Shown here in pieces: positions 27,376 through 35,685 of a stretch of DNA of 64,000 nt; the first letter of the stretch is position 1; each line of letters opens with the position of its first letter. The stretch spans positions 62,001 to 126,000 of the forward strand of contig JAJCZA010000023.1 in assembly GCA_029262635.1 (NCBI GenBank), read 5' to 3'. Both the position numbers and the translations under genes were made by a program. Below the pieces are notes generated by a model. That model did not search any database. It saw only the letters and a program-made list of their open reading frames with translations, and was not told the DNA's origin. This stretch comes from Vampirovibrionales bacterium. Lineage in GTDB: Bacteria > Cyanobacteriota > Vampirovibrionia > Vampirovibrionales > Vampirovibrionaceae.

Positions 27376-28191
27376 ATGCCAAAAGTTGTTCTTCCGCCTC
27401 TTGCGGATACCCACTGTCATCTGGACTATATTCTCCGCAACGACAAGCATCCGATGGGCGAGGAGGGGGTCTGTCCGGAAAAAGTACTGGAACGAGCACT
27501 GGCCGAAGGGGTTCAGTTTGTCGTGAATCCCAGTGTGACCCCCAAGCGTTTTAATGAAGTCATTACTCTGGCCGAACGGTTTGAGCATGTTTACGCGGGT
27601 GTGGCGGTTCATCCGACGGATGTGGAAGATATTCAGAACATGCCGGATTGGTTGGCCCAAGTGGAAGCTTTGTTGACACATCCCAAAGTAATCGCCGTGG
27701 GCGAAACCGGGCTGGATTATTACTGGGATACGACTCATCAGGATTTGCAAAAATGCTGTTTCAAAAGCCTGCTGGAATTAGGAAAAAAATATGATTTGCC
27801 GGTAATTGTTCACGACCGGGAAGCCCACGAGGATGTGGCGGCCATTATCGACCAGGTTCCCGGTGTTCGGGGTATTATGCATTGTTTTTCCGGCGATGAA
27901 ACTTTTGCCCGCCGTATGATCGATAAAGGCTTTTACATCAGCTTTGCGGGCAACGTGACCTTTAAAAAAGCCGAAGATCTGCAAGCAGCCGCCACCCATC
28001 TACCGCTGGAATGGATACTCATTGAAACTGATTCTCCTTTCCTGACTCCGGTTCCCCATCGAGGCAAGCCTAACGAACCGGCTCGAGTCCGCCATGTGGC
28101 CGAAAAGATTGCCGAACTACGAGGAATCAGCTACGATGAAGTGGCCCGGGCAACCACGGAAAATGCCCGCCGTGTTTATGGATTGAATTAG
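27376..28191 (+). CDS. TatD-family metal-dependent hydrolase
   Basis: This is a TIM-barrel phosphoesterase family member (TatD/YcfH type), probably a DNase or a D-aminoacyl-tRNA-like hydrolase. ADTHCHLDY supplies the N-terminal His-x-His ligands (residues 13 and 15), GETGLDYYWD the Glu ligand, VIVHDREAHED and MHCFSGD further His ligands, and ETDSPFLTPVPHRG the C-terminal Asp. It follows metG after 15 bases with AAAGGAGCG upstream; metG-tatD linkage is very common in bacteria. The 271-residue length is normal. Confidence 0.93.
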   Translation: MPKVVLPPLADTHCHLDYILRNDKHPMGEEGVCPEKVLERALAEGVQFVVNPSVTPKRFNEVITLAERFEHVYAGVAVHPTDVEDIQNMPDWLAQVEALLTHPKVIAVGETGLDYYWDTTHQDLQKCCFKSLLELGKKYDLPVIVHDREAHEDVAAIIDQVPGVRGIMHCFSGDETFARRMIDKGFYISFAGNVTFKKAEDLQAAATHLPLEWILIETDSPFLTPVPHRGKPNEPARVRHVAEKIAELRGISYDEVARATTENARRVYGLN

Positions 28192-28220
28192 CACTAAATT
28201 ACCCCCAAAAAGAGAAACGT

Positions 28221-28448
28221 ATGCTCATTGTCTTCCCATCCACTCCTATGACGGAAAAAGCCAGCCAATGGCTTGCTTCTCAAGGTGTTGACCACAAAGT
28301 TATCCCCATTCCCGAACTCCTGGACTATAAAACCGGTTCGGATACGGCGATCTTACTCGATTCCGAAGATAACATGGATGTGCCCATGCGGCTTTCTCGA
28401 GAAAAATTCGTGGTTATGCGGGTTTTTCGGGAATTTAATCAGGTTTGA
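28221..28448 (+). CDS. small protein, DUF3343-like
   Basis: This encodes 75 residues. The segment FPSTPMTEKASQWLASQGVD followed by KVIPIPELLDYKTGSDTAIL resembles DUF3343, a small domain often near thiol or selenium genes. However, the typical Ser-Ser-Cys-Gly is absent here (DYKTGSD in its place) and the protein has no Cys. It lies 29 bases after the tatD stop and is probably co-transcribed. Confidence 0.6.
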   Translation: MLIVFPSTPMTEKASQWLASQGVDHKVIPIPELLDYKTGSDTAILLDSEDNMDVPMRLSREKFVVMRVFREFNQV

Positions 28449-28476
28449 TCAGCGGAAAAGGTAAAAGGTATTTCCA

Positions 28477-29790
28477 TTGAAACGGCTAAAACACACATTC
28501 TGGCTCCGGCGGCTCGGATTCCTATCGCTTATTTTAGTGGGGCTTTTGAGCGTGACTCAATGCAGTGCGCCGTCACCGTTCACCTCTAACACCAGCCAAA
28601 ACAAACCTATTGTGCTGGAATTTTGGACGATTCAACTTCTGAGCTTTGCCGACATGCTGGAACCTATGTTCGATGAGTTTGAGGCCAGTCATCCTGACGT
28701 TCGGATTAAATGGGTGGACGTCCCTGGTTCTGTCGTTGAAAAGCGGATCCTAACCGCCATCATGAGTCCTAACGTGCCGGATGTCGTTAACCTTAACCCA
28801 GATTATTCGGCTATTCTGGCTAGTCGGGAAGCATTGGTGAACATGAATCAAATTGTTTCCCCTGACCAAAAGACGACTTACCTGCCCGCTGCCTGGAGGG
28901 CTTCATCGCTCAACGACTTCACCTTTGGCCTGCCCTGGTATATTACTTCGAAAGTTACGTTTTACAATAAAGATTTGCTCACCAAGGCCGGATTTAGTCA
29001 ACCGCCCATGACTTTTAATGACTTGTTTCGTTTCTCGAAAACCCTGCGCGAAAAAACTGGCGCCTACGCGACGATGCCTAATATTAGTGTTCGGGGAAAT
29101 TTTTTGAAAGAACTGCAAAAAAGCGGCATTCAACCGTATGACTCTGTTGGGAAAGCCGTTTTTGCCGATCAAGGTGCCGGTGATTATTTAGCCCAGTGGG
29201 TTAATCTGTATAAGAACCAATGGGTGCCTGCAGAGTCCTTGATTGAAGGGCCGGAAGGAGCACCAGATCGTTATCAGTCCGGGACATTAGCCTTGCTAAT
29301 GACGGGCGTCAATTTCGGTAATAAAGTCAAAGAAAACGCCCCCGACGTGTTCAGTCGAACCGGCGTTTCACCCCAATTTCCCATCGATAGTGCTTCCACG
29401 GATTTTTCGACCATGGTGCTAGTGGTGCCGAAAAAAAGTCAACATCCCAAAGAAGCTGTTGAATTTGCTTTGTTTATGACCAATCAAACCAATCAACTTA
29501 CTTTTTGTCGGCGTGCACCTATTCTACCTTCCATAACCGAGGCATTAAAGGCTCCAATGTTTCAGAAGCAAGATTCGGCGGACATCATGAAAAAAGCGAT
29601 CAGCATTAGTGCCCACCAACTGCTGAACGCTCGGGATGTGTACCAGATTCGCCCTCATCAAAAAAAGATAAACGAGATTGTCGACCATTATGTTCAACTT
29701 GCCATGTTGGGTCATATCAGCTCCTCACAGGCAATGGGTCAAGCTCAAAAAGAAGTTAACCAGATTCTATTTGAAGGAAAAACGCCATGA
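28477..29790 (+). CDS. ABC transporter solute-binding lipoprotein (family 1)
   Basis: This encodes 437 residues from a TTG at 28477 with AAAAGG upstream. The signal peptide ends in a lipobox, LSVTQC with Cys29, so the mature protein is lipid-anchored outside the inner membrane. FDEFEASHPDVRIKWVDVPG, LPWYITSKVTFYNKDLLTKA and EAVEFALFMTN match sugar-binding proteins of the family 1 extracellular solute-binding group. No permease or ATPase gene for a transporter is found next to it. The following aldehyde dehydrogenase overlaps it by four bases. Confidence 0.88.
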   Translation: MKRLKHTFWLRRLGFLSLILVGLLSVTQCSAPSPFTSNTSQNKPIVLEFWTIQLLSFADMLEPMFDEFEASHPDVRIKWVDVPGSVVEKRILTAIMSPNVPDVVNLNPDYSAILASREALVNMNQIVSPDQKTTYLPAAWRASSLNDFTFGLPWYITSKVTFYNKDLLTKAGFSQPPMTFNDLFRFSKTLREKTGAYATMPNISVRGNFLKELQKSGIQPYDSVGKAVFADQGAGDYLAQWVNLYKNQWVPAESLIEGPEGAPDRYQSGTLALLMTGVNFGNKVKENAPDVFSRTGVSPQFPIDSASTDFSTMVLVVPKKSQHPKEAVEFALFMTNQTNQLTFCRRAPILPSITEALKAPMFQKQDSADIMKKAISISAHQLLNARDVYQIRPHQKKINEIVDHYVQLAMLGHISSSQAMGQAQKEVNQILFEGKTP

Positions 29791-31214
29791 GTGTGTCTTC
29801 CCCACAAAAGTTGCTTATTAACGCCAATGAATATACAGGTATCGATGGCAAATGGCTTCGTGTAATTAATCCGGTGGATGCCACGGCCGAGGTGGGGCAA
29901 TGTTATTTACTTCAGGAAAGCCAGATTGAGTCGGTTTTAACGGCTGCTCAGGTCGGGTTTGACACCTTTCGAAAAACCACCTCGACCCAGCGTTCGGAAA
30001 TCCTAAAAAAGTTGGCACTGTTGCTTTTAACCCACGAAGGCAAACTGGCTCAGCTCATCACCATGGAGTCCGGCAAACCCATTACCCAGTCAAAAACAGA
30101 GGTTAAGCGTGCTATTCGGCTAGTTCAGGGGTATAGTGATCTGCTTGCCCGAACAAAACGAGAGCTTTATTACCTTCATGACTGCGAGGCCGAGTTGTGT
30201 TATTTCCCGTTAGGGCCGGTGCTGGCGATTACGCCGTTTAATTTTCCGTTGAACCTGATTATCCATAAGCTCGCCCCGGCTATTGCTGCCGGGAATGCTC
30301 TTACGATTAAGCCCTCTTCTAAAACGCCTTTAACAGCCCTCTATTTGGGTCGTCTTGCCATTGAAGCTGGATACACGGCCATTAATGTGGTTCCTTGTGG
30401 CGTGGAGGTTGCCGAAACGTTGGTACAATCTCCCGTGTTCAAAAAACTGTCGTTTACAGGCAGTGCGGATGTTGGCTGGCGACTGAATTCGTTGGCTGGG
30501 CGCAAACCCGTTTCGTTAGAACTCGGCGGCAATGCGGCCTGCATCATTGAAGATTACGATCCGGCCAAGCTAAAAACCATAGCCAAGCGGGTAGCCGACG
30601 GTAGTTTTCTATATGCAGGACAAATCTGTGTTTCCGTTCAACGGATTCTGGTCAACCATCGCCATTACGATGCGTTTACCGCCGCTTTCCTTCAGGAAGC
30701 TCGCGATATGGTGGTGGGCGATCCCATGGACGAAAAAACCGAAGTTGGCCCCATGATTTCTGTGGATGATGTTTTCCGGAGCCGGGGTTTGATTAAGCAA
30801 GCCATTCGAGACGGTGCCAATGTACTTTACGGCGGAAATACTTACAACATGTTTACCCTGAACCCAACGGTTTTTAACCGAACCACCCCGGAGATGATTA
30901 TTAACCGGGACGAGGTTTTTGCTCCCATTGTAACCATCGCTCCTTACGAAACGTTTGAAGACGCCATCGCCTTGGCCAATGATTCCCGATATGGACTTCA
31001 GGCCGGGGTTTATACTCAGGACAATAAAAAAGCGAAACAGGCTTTTGAAGAACTGAACGTGGGCGGTGTAATGATTAACGAAGTGCCCTCGTTCCGTCTG
31101 GATGAGTTGCCTTATGGCGGTATAAAAGACTCGGGGCTTGGACGAGAAGGACTCATGGGCGGCATTGCCGAGATGTCAAACCTGAAAACCAGAATCGAAA
31201 AATTACGGAGCTAA
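29787..31214 (+). CDS. aldehyde dehydrogenase family protein
   Basis: This is an NAD(P)-dependent aldehyde dehydrogenase of 475 residues. TPFNFPLNLIIHKLAPAIAAG, the FTGSADVGWRL cofactor loop, LELGGNAACII (general-base Glu) and GQICVSVQRILV with the catalytic Cys are present, along with the GLGREG C-terminal motif. The combination resembles succinate-semialdehyde or non-phosphorylating glyceraldehyde-3-phosphate dehydrogenases, but the substrate is not determined. It overlaps the lipoprotein stop (ATGA), which suggests coupled expression. Confidence 0.92.
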   Translation: MSVSSPQKLLINANEYTGIDGKWLRVINPVDATAEVGQCYLLQESQIESVLTAAQVGFDTFRKTTSTQRSEILKKLALLLLTHEGKLAQLITMESGKPITQSKTEVKRAIRLVQGYSDLLARTKRELYYLHDCEAELCYFPLGPVLAITPFNFPLNLIIHKLAPAIAAGNALTIKPSSKTPLTALYLGRLAIEAGYTAINVVPCGVEVAETLVQSPVFKKLSFTGSADVGWRLNSLAGRKPVSLELGGNAACIIEDYDPAKLKTIAKRVADGSFLYAGQICVSVQRILVNHRHYDAFTAAFLQEARDMVVGDPMDEKTEVGPMISVDDVFRSRGLIKQAIRDGANVLYGGNTYNMFTLNPTVFNRTTPEMIINRDEVFAPIVTIAPYETFEDAIALANDSRYGLQAGVYTQDNKKAKQAFEELNVGGVMINEVPSFRLDELPYGGIKDSGLGREGLMGGIAEMSNLKTRIEKLRS

Positions 31215-31589
31215 GCGTCCACATGGTTAGAAGGAAGCAGGCCCATTGAATAAAACGGCTCCATCATTGTCCAATATTTAATAGCGGGGCCGGTTATCTT
31301 TCGTGTCATTCCTACAAGGAAGGCTGGAGTCGTAAACACTATAATCTTTCATGCTCTTCTCACAACTTAAAAGAGACCTCTCTTGACTTGTGGGTTATAA
31401 TGGTCTTGAAATCGTGTAAAAATAAAAAGTTGCGACTAATGCAACTTCTAAAAACTCAAGTGAATAAAAACAAGTAATAAGCAAAGCCTGTTCTATCCTA
31501 TTTGTGCTTTAAAGTTTTTTAAAACGCATGGCACCTAATATCATGGACCTGTTTTTATTCTTATGGATTAAATAAGCAGAGAAACCCTC
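31215..31589. other. gene-free region upstream of the phospholipase/nuclease-like gene
   Basis: No ORF or RNA gene is apparent in 375 bases. TATAAT occurs at 31340-31345 and 31396-31401 without a good -35 at the usual distance. A seven-base-pair hairpin (31427-31433 with 31441-31447) is followed on the minus strand by TTTATTTTT, resembling a leftward terminator, yet no minus-strand gene is seen upstream of it. Confidence 0.4.
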
Positions 31590-32525
31590 ATGTTTTCCAC
31601 CCCCCCCCTAATACCAACCGCCTCTCAGCCTGTCATTCGCTTTGGCTGGTGGAAAAAAGACCATGAAATCATTAATGTCGGAGCGCTCCATCAACTTCCA
31701 AGCTCTCCTTGGCAAACCTACTTAGGCAGACACCTTCCTCGAATAGAATATGTAGATGACACTCAAGATGTCTTTGAACGGGGACCCAAGCATTTTATTA
31801 ATCTGGAAGCCATCACCAATGAGTGGCTTTTGAAAAAACCCGAAGCTTACCCTACTTGGCATAACGTTGATATGCGTTTTAAACCCAAAACCCGAAAGAA
31901 AATCACGAAAGACTGGAACAACTCCCTTAAGCATATGCATGTTCCCCAAGGAAGCAATACCATTACGAGTATTTTGAATGCCTATCAAAACTCGGTTGAA
32001 ACGTATCAAAAACTGACCCAGGCAAACCCTTTCATACCCGAAAAGCAACAGGAAAGCTGGGCCATGGATTTAGATGAGTCGCTGGGAGAGTTGATGCATT
32101 ACGTAGGCGATCTGTACATGCCCCTTCACACCAGTCAATATTTTGACTGGAAAATTTTTGGCGAACAAGGGCTCCATGAGTTCATTGAAGGAAAATTACT
32201 CTCTTCCAAAGATTACCAGCAAATCTTGCAAAAAGCAGAACAAAATAAGTCCGCCCTCCCTGAGGTGACACCACAAACGTTAAAACCTTTTATCACTCAG
32301 GAAATTCGACGGACCCATATGCAGATTTTTAAAATCGTGGATATTTGCCGAAAAGTAAAAAAACAATTCCCAGAAGAAACAACGGCCCCCAAAATCATTG
32401 AGCAAGAATTAAGAAAGCGGTTGAAACCTCTGATTGCCAAGCAGCTCACTCAAGCTCAAACCAGTTTGGCCACCCTTCTCCAGCTCGTACAAGCCGAAGG
32501 ACTCAAAGGGCAGTCCATCCATTAA
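31590..32525 (+). CDS. zinc-dependent phospholipase C / S1-P1 nuclease superfamily protein
   Basis: This encodes 311 residues and carries a full tri-zinc ligand set in the family order: Trp20/21 and His25 near the N-terminus, Asp56/57, His68 in PKHFINLE, His170, Asp174 and His180 in ELMHYVGDLYMPLHTS, and His196 with Glu200 in GLHEFIEGKLL. The HxxxE pair is as in bacterial phospholipase C and S1 nuclease. Enzymes of this fold hydrolyse phosphodiesters in lipids or nucleic acids. They are normally secreted, but here there is no hydrophobic signal peptide; instead a short Pro/Thr-rich tail precedes IRFGWW. Confidence 0.75.
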   Translation: MFSTPPLIPTASQPVIRFGWWKKDHEIINVGALHQLPSSPWQTYLGRHLPRIEYVDDTQDVFERGPKHFINLEAITNEWLLKKPEAYPTWHNVDMRFKPKTRKKITKDWNNSLKHMHVPQGSNTITSILNAYQNSVETYQKLTQANPFIPEKQQESWAMDLDESLGELMHYVGDLYMPLHTSQYFDWKIFGEQGLHEFIEGKLLSSKDYQQILQKAEQNKSALPEVTPQTLKPFITQEIRRTHMQIFKIVDICRKVKKQFPEETTAPKIIEQELRKRLKPLIAKQLTQAQTSLATLLQLVQAEGLKGQSIH

Positions 32526-32562
32526 TTTCCCTTGATTTTGCTTAAAACCTTCGCACAAAGGA

Positions 32563-32591
32563 TGAAAACCATAGCCTACCTATGCTATAGT
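32563..32591 (+). promoter_or_regulatory. candidate promoter of the tmRNA gene
   Basis: An extended -10, TGCTATAGT (32583-32591), is preceded 17 bases upstream by TGAAAA (32563-32568), a weak -35. Transcription would begin near 32598, leaving a leader of about 140 bases that RNase P would remove to give the mature 5' end. The leader contains two copies of AGAACGCTTCT. Confidence 0.45.
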
Positions 32592-32740
32592 GAAGTTACC
32601 GTGTCCCTGTTCTTTGACAAGTGAATAACAGTAGTTAAAAAACCGTTTTTTAACCACACACAATGTCCTCACCGCATAAAGTTGCCTTCTGCAGAACGCT
32701 TCTTCTCAAGCAAGAACGCTTCTCCAGAAAACAGCTTTAT

Positions 32741-33160
32741 GGGGCCGATTTGGATTAGACAGGGTGATTGACGGAAGCAAACTGCGAGTCGGAGTGCTGT
32801 TCTCCGTTACCAACAAGCAAAGGCATAAATGCCAACAATAACAATGTGATCGATGCACGAGGCCGCTTCGCTGCCCGTACAGCCACTCTTAAAGCTGCCT
32901 AGGCAACTTTAAAATCTGGTGATCCACTCATCATAGCCAGCATGCCGTTATGATGGGTCAACGATGTATGCTAGCCGAACCCCGATGGTAATAGGGTGAA
33001 CGCGAATTTTTATTACCAAGCCCGGCGGGGTTAAACGCTTGGATTCAGGCTTAGCTATCGGGTTAAGGCTTGCCCGAATTGACGATAAGTTGACCCTACG
33101 CTCGTAGAGGTTTGCCGGCGTACATTCTGGACGAGAGTTCGAATCTCTCCGGCTCCACCA
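32741..33160 (+). ncRNA. ssrA: transfer-messenger RNA (tmRNA, SsrA)
   Basis: The 5' end GGGGCCGATTTGGATTAGAC and 3' end with GAGTTCGAATCTCTCC and GGCTCCACCA form the alanine tRNA-like acceptor and T arm of tmRNA, with CCA encoded. The tag ORF resumes at GCC 32831 and stops at TAG 32900-32902. It encodes 23 residues including the resume alanine: ANNNNVIDAR, then GRFAARTATLKAA. The start Ala-Asn-Asn is as in cyanobacterial tags, but the tag is long and its end is Lys-Ala-Ala, not Leu-Ala-Ala. The gene is one-piece. Confidence 0.96.
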
Positions 33161-33174
33161 TCTTTTAACACTTC

Positions 33175-33194
33175 GCTAAACCGACCCGTTTAGC
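33175..33194 (+). terminator. hairpin after the tmRNA gene
   Basis: A seven-base-pair stem (GCTAAAC with GTTTAGC, six-base loop) lies 14 bases after the CCA end, followed by TTATAT. It is a probable but weak intrinsic terminator. Confidence 0.45.
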
Positions 33195-33278
33195 TTATAT
33201 GGCTACCTCTCGAAATTAATACCCATGGTCTTGACCCCAAAGTCGCACCATTTTAAGTGGGAAAATAATTAAAACAAA

Positions 33279-33303
33279 TTAGCTTGCGGTAACCGCAAGC
33301 TAA
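33279..33303 (-). terminator. rho-independent terminator of the Gly/Ala-rich small gene
   Basis: An eleven-base-pair perfect stem (TTAGCTTGCGG with CCGCAAGCTAA) has a three-base loop. On the minus strand it is followed by TTTGTTTTAATTATTTT. It lies 31 bases past the stop of the gene at 33334-33537. Confidence 0.65.
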
Positions 33304-33333
33304 TGGATGAATGTATTTAGACTATTGGCTTGA

Positions 33334-33537
33334 TCAAGCCAATGTATTAAGCTGATGCACGTCTTTATTGTCTTGTCCTTGATTGATTTGTCCAAAAGCT
33401 AAGTTGGTTGCTTTTGCTCCAGGCTCGTGGGCTGTTTTTTCAGCCCCGTTAAACGTTGCTGCACCACCGAGTGGTTTAGAATTATGTGCCCCGTGTGCCC
33501 CCGACTGTCCACCAGGAATTTGTTGAATGCCTGCCAT
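33334..33537 (-). CDS. small Gly/Ala/His-rich protein of unknown function
   Basis: This encodes 67 residues, low in hydrophobics and rich in Gly, Ala, Gln and Asn (for example GGQSGAHGAHNSKPLGGAA), so likely disordered. The ATG follows AGGGGGA and the gene is closed by a strong leftward terminator, which supports expression. It contains LAFGQINQG, another short Phe-Gly. No family recognised. Confidence 0.6.
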   Translation of the reverse strand: MAGIQQIPGGQSGAHGAHNSKPLGGAATFNGAEKTAHEPGAKATNLAFGQINQGQDNKDVHQLNTLA

Positions 33538-33655
33538 ACGATGTATCCCCCTAATTGATTGTTGCCCTTAAACCTTATGTCTTTTGATGATGTATCTGGT
33601 TTGCCCTGTTGTTAGTATAAAAACAGGGCAAATGACTTTCGTGCATTAACAAAAG

Positions 33656-33696
33656 ATTAAGATACAACCCTCACAAAGTTAGGGTTGTATCTTAAT
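33656..33696. terminator. long perfect hairpin in the gap
   Basis: Arms of 16 bases (33656-33671 and 33681-33696, read ATTAAGATACAACCCT and its complement) flank a nine-base loop. The A/T-rich base of the stem supplies U-rich RNA on either strand. It probably ends transcription of the ATPase gene that reads leftward. Confidence 0.45.
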
Positions 33697-33737
33697 TTAG
33701 TAGAGCTATTTTTTAAGCGTTCTAATGCAAAAATAGC

Positions 33738-33842
33738 TTAAAGCCACCCATCCTCTCGTTCTGCAATTTGTTTGCCCCCGTGGCTAAAAGCAATACCAAT
33801 GGCACCCAAAACAATATAACCAACAGTTTTAAAAGGGGGCAG
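33738..33842 (-). CDS. possible 34-residue membrane peptide
   Basis: An open frame directly after the ATPase stop reads PPFKTVGYIVLGAIGIAFSH and then GGKQIAEREDGWL. This looks like a single transmembrane helix with a charged tail. No ATG or GTG is in place; only a CTG at 33842 could start it, which is why confidence is low. A frameshifted or leaderless extension of the ATPase gene cannot be excluded. Confidence 0.3.
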   Translation of the reverse strand: MPPFKTVGYIVLGAIGIAFSHGGKQIAEREDGWL

Positions 33843-33844
33843 GA

Positions 33845-35098
33845 TTAATCCAGCATGATTCTGGTCGGGTGAAGTTGCTGGTTGACCTCGGCGATGCGAT
33901 CGGCGATGGCGGCCATTTTTTCGTCTTCAGCCTTGGAGGACTTGCCTCGCCGCTTACCTACACCACTGCTATTGAGCGATGCGGTGCTTCCACCTTTGTT
34001 CAGGCGATCAATCACTTTGGTGGCCAGTTGTTCCTGTTCCAGATCCTTGCGCAGTTTTTCGTTTTCACGTTTCAGATCCCGGATATGGGCTTTGAGTTGG
34101 GTGATTTGAGATTCTTCATCTTGCTTTTCAGTAGCCCGTTTGGCTACAGCGTCGGCCAGCATGGAAAGCGCTTTTTCCATAGAACTGTTAACGGTAGCGC
34201 TAAAGTTCATGCCCGCCTCTGGTGTGGCGCCCGCATGTTTGCAATGCCGCTTGCGGACCTTGATTTTTTTAGTTTGCCCTTTGCTATAAAAGAAAAATTC
34301 ACCGGGGTTCAGGCTTTTTATTTCCGCAAAGGAAATACCGGCTTCGTTTAAGAAAGGGCGAATAGCCTTATAATCTTGCTCGGCACTAATGCCACCAAAC
34401 CAGAACCGGTTGCACTGACTCAGGATTTCTTTGCTAATGCTGGCCGGGCGTTGAGTAGCCCAGAGGCTATCAATAGCACGTTTTCGACCTCGTTTGGCGA
34501 TTTTTTGGCTCGCTTGAAGCGGATCCATTTTTTTCTTGTTTCGGCCCGGCCCTCCTACGGTTCTTTGAGGGGCGTAGATTTGGGCTTCTTCAACAACCAG
34601 ACGAATTTTTCGGCGGTATTTTTGCTCGGCCTGAAACAGAGCGTCAGAAATCAGGCCGTAGAGGTGTTGTTGCTCATCGTCCAAAAAGTCCGATAGATCA
34701 AATACGGCAGACAGCCCTGTTTTAAGCATGGTATCCACGTAAAGATCGATAGCTTCTTCTTCAATGGGCAGATTGCCTTGCTCGCCGCCAATAATCATCA
34801 TGGGATAACGTTCGGCTAGCGTAAAATGTTCCCCTTCCGGATCAATAACACAGAGCAGAGTGTTGTTTTCCAGGGTTTCTTCCATGAGAACGCCGGTTAA
34901 ATAGGACTTTCCCATACCGGATGAGGCGAGAATAGCATCTCGTTCGCCGGTGGTTTTATAATCATCAATGGCCACACTAAAGAGTGGAGCGACTTTAAGA
35001 ACACGAGCACCGGGGAGTGTATTTTTAATAAACTTAAACATTTTACTATTATAAAGAATTTTTTCAGTTTCGTGTACCGAAAGTTCGATGGTTTCCAT
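33845..35098 (-). CDS. HerA/FtsK-like ATPase with coiled-coil tail (DUF87-like)
   Basis: This encodes 417 residues. Walker A is ASSGMGKSYL (about residues 58-67), followed by VIDPEGEHFTLAERYP. Walker B is RLVVEEAQIYAP and WATQRPASISKEIL is the conserved sensor region of HerA-like pumping ATPases. The C-terminal ~120 residues are a predicted coiled coil (LKRENEKLRKDLEQEQL) with a basic tail. HerA proteins translocate DNA, usually with NurA; no NurA-like nuclease is nearby, so a DNA or protein export role is open. Confidence 0.8.
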   Translation of the reverse strand: METIELSVHETEKILYNSKMFKFIKNTLPGARVLKVAPLFSVAIDDYKTTGERDAILASSGMGKSYLTGVLMEETLENNTLLCVIDPEGEHFTLAERYPMMIIGGEQGNLPIEEEAIDLYVDTMLKTGLSAVFDLSDFLDDEQQHLYGLISDALFQAEQKYRRKIRLVVEEAQIYAPQRTVGGPGRNKKKMDPLQASQKIAKRGRKRAIDSLWATQRPASISKEILSQCNRFWFGGISAEQDYKAIRPFLNEAGISFAEIKSLNPGEFFFYSKGQTKKIKVRKRHCKHAGATPEAGMNFSATVNSSMEKALSMLADAVAKRATEKQDEESQITQLKAHIRDLKRENEKLRKDLEQEQLATKVIDRLNKGGSTASLNSSGVGKRRGKSSKAEDEKMAAIADRIAEVNQQLHPTRIMLD

Positions 35099-35114
35099 GG
35101 TTTTAAAGGAAAGA

Positions 35115-35130
35115 TTGATCTAAAGATCAA
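35115..35130. promoter_or_regulatory. palindrome in the divergent gap
   Basis: TTGATC-TAAA-GATCAA lies 17 bases upstream of the ATPase start. A role as operator is speculative. Confidence 0.25.
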
Positions 35131-35149
35131 TACAATAGAACATATTCGG

Positions 35150-35177
35150 TTGAGTGTTTTTCTTTTTCCGTTAAAAT
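35150..35177 (+). promoter_or_regulatory. candidate promoter of the DUF5069 gene
   Basis: TTGAGT (35150-35155) and TAAAAT (35172-35177) are separated by 16 bases, about 80 bases before the ATG at 35261. Confidence 0.4.
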
Positions 35178-35260
35178 AGGCAACGCTTAGCGACGAGTGA
35201 ATAAAATGAATCGTGTGTTAATCAAGTCGTATTTATAGATTGAAATAGGTATACAAGCAA

Positions 35261-35515
35261 ATGACAAGCAAAGCACCTCGAAGTGGCCAGGAAGAAGTGG
35301 GCGGTATCCCCTGGATGGCTCGAATGATTGACAAGGCCCGGTTGGAAGCCGCTGGCGAAATAGAACCCTATGATTTAGATTTCCCATGCCCCATGGATCA
35401 GGGGTTATTGGCTCGTTTAGGAATTGACGCCCAAACATTCCAAAGAATCGCCGTGGACTCGCCAACAGACGAAGGCATTTTGGAAGCTTTAAAAGCACAA
35501 GGTGTTAAAGTTTAA
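35261..35515 (+). CDS. DUF5069 protein
   Basis: This encodes 84 residues. GGIPWMARMIDKARLEAAGE followed by CPMDQGLLARLGID matches the DUF5069 pattern (Trp/Leu-Ala-Arg-Met-Ile-Asp-Lys, then Cys-Pro-x-Asp and Leu-x-Gly-Ile), a small family of unknown function found in several bacterial phyla. It is transcribed away from the ATPase. The ribosome site is weak. Confidence 0.75.
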   Translation: MTSKAPRSGQEEVGGIPWMARMIDKARLEAAGEIEPYDLDFPCPMDQGLLARLGIDAQTFQRIAVDSPTDEGILEALKAQGVKV

Positions 35516-35685
35516 TTTTTAAATGATACTTTCGGCTTTGATCTGTATGAGAGAAATCAGGGTGTTTTGGTTTAGGCTGGCATAGAATGACGCTGGCATG
35601 GTCCAATTTTTTGGAAGTTAGAGGGTCATGGCGTGTCTGTAAAAGCTCGACATAAGCATCAAATGGATAAGATGGAGGATGGTCG

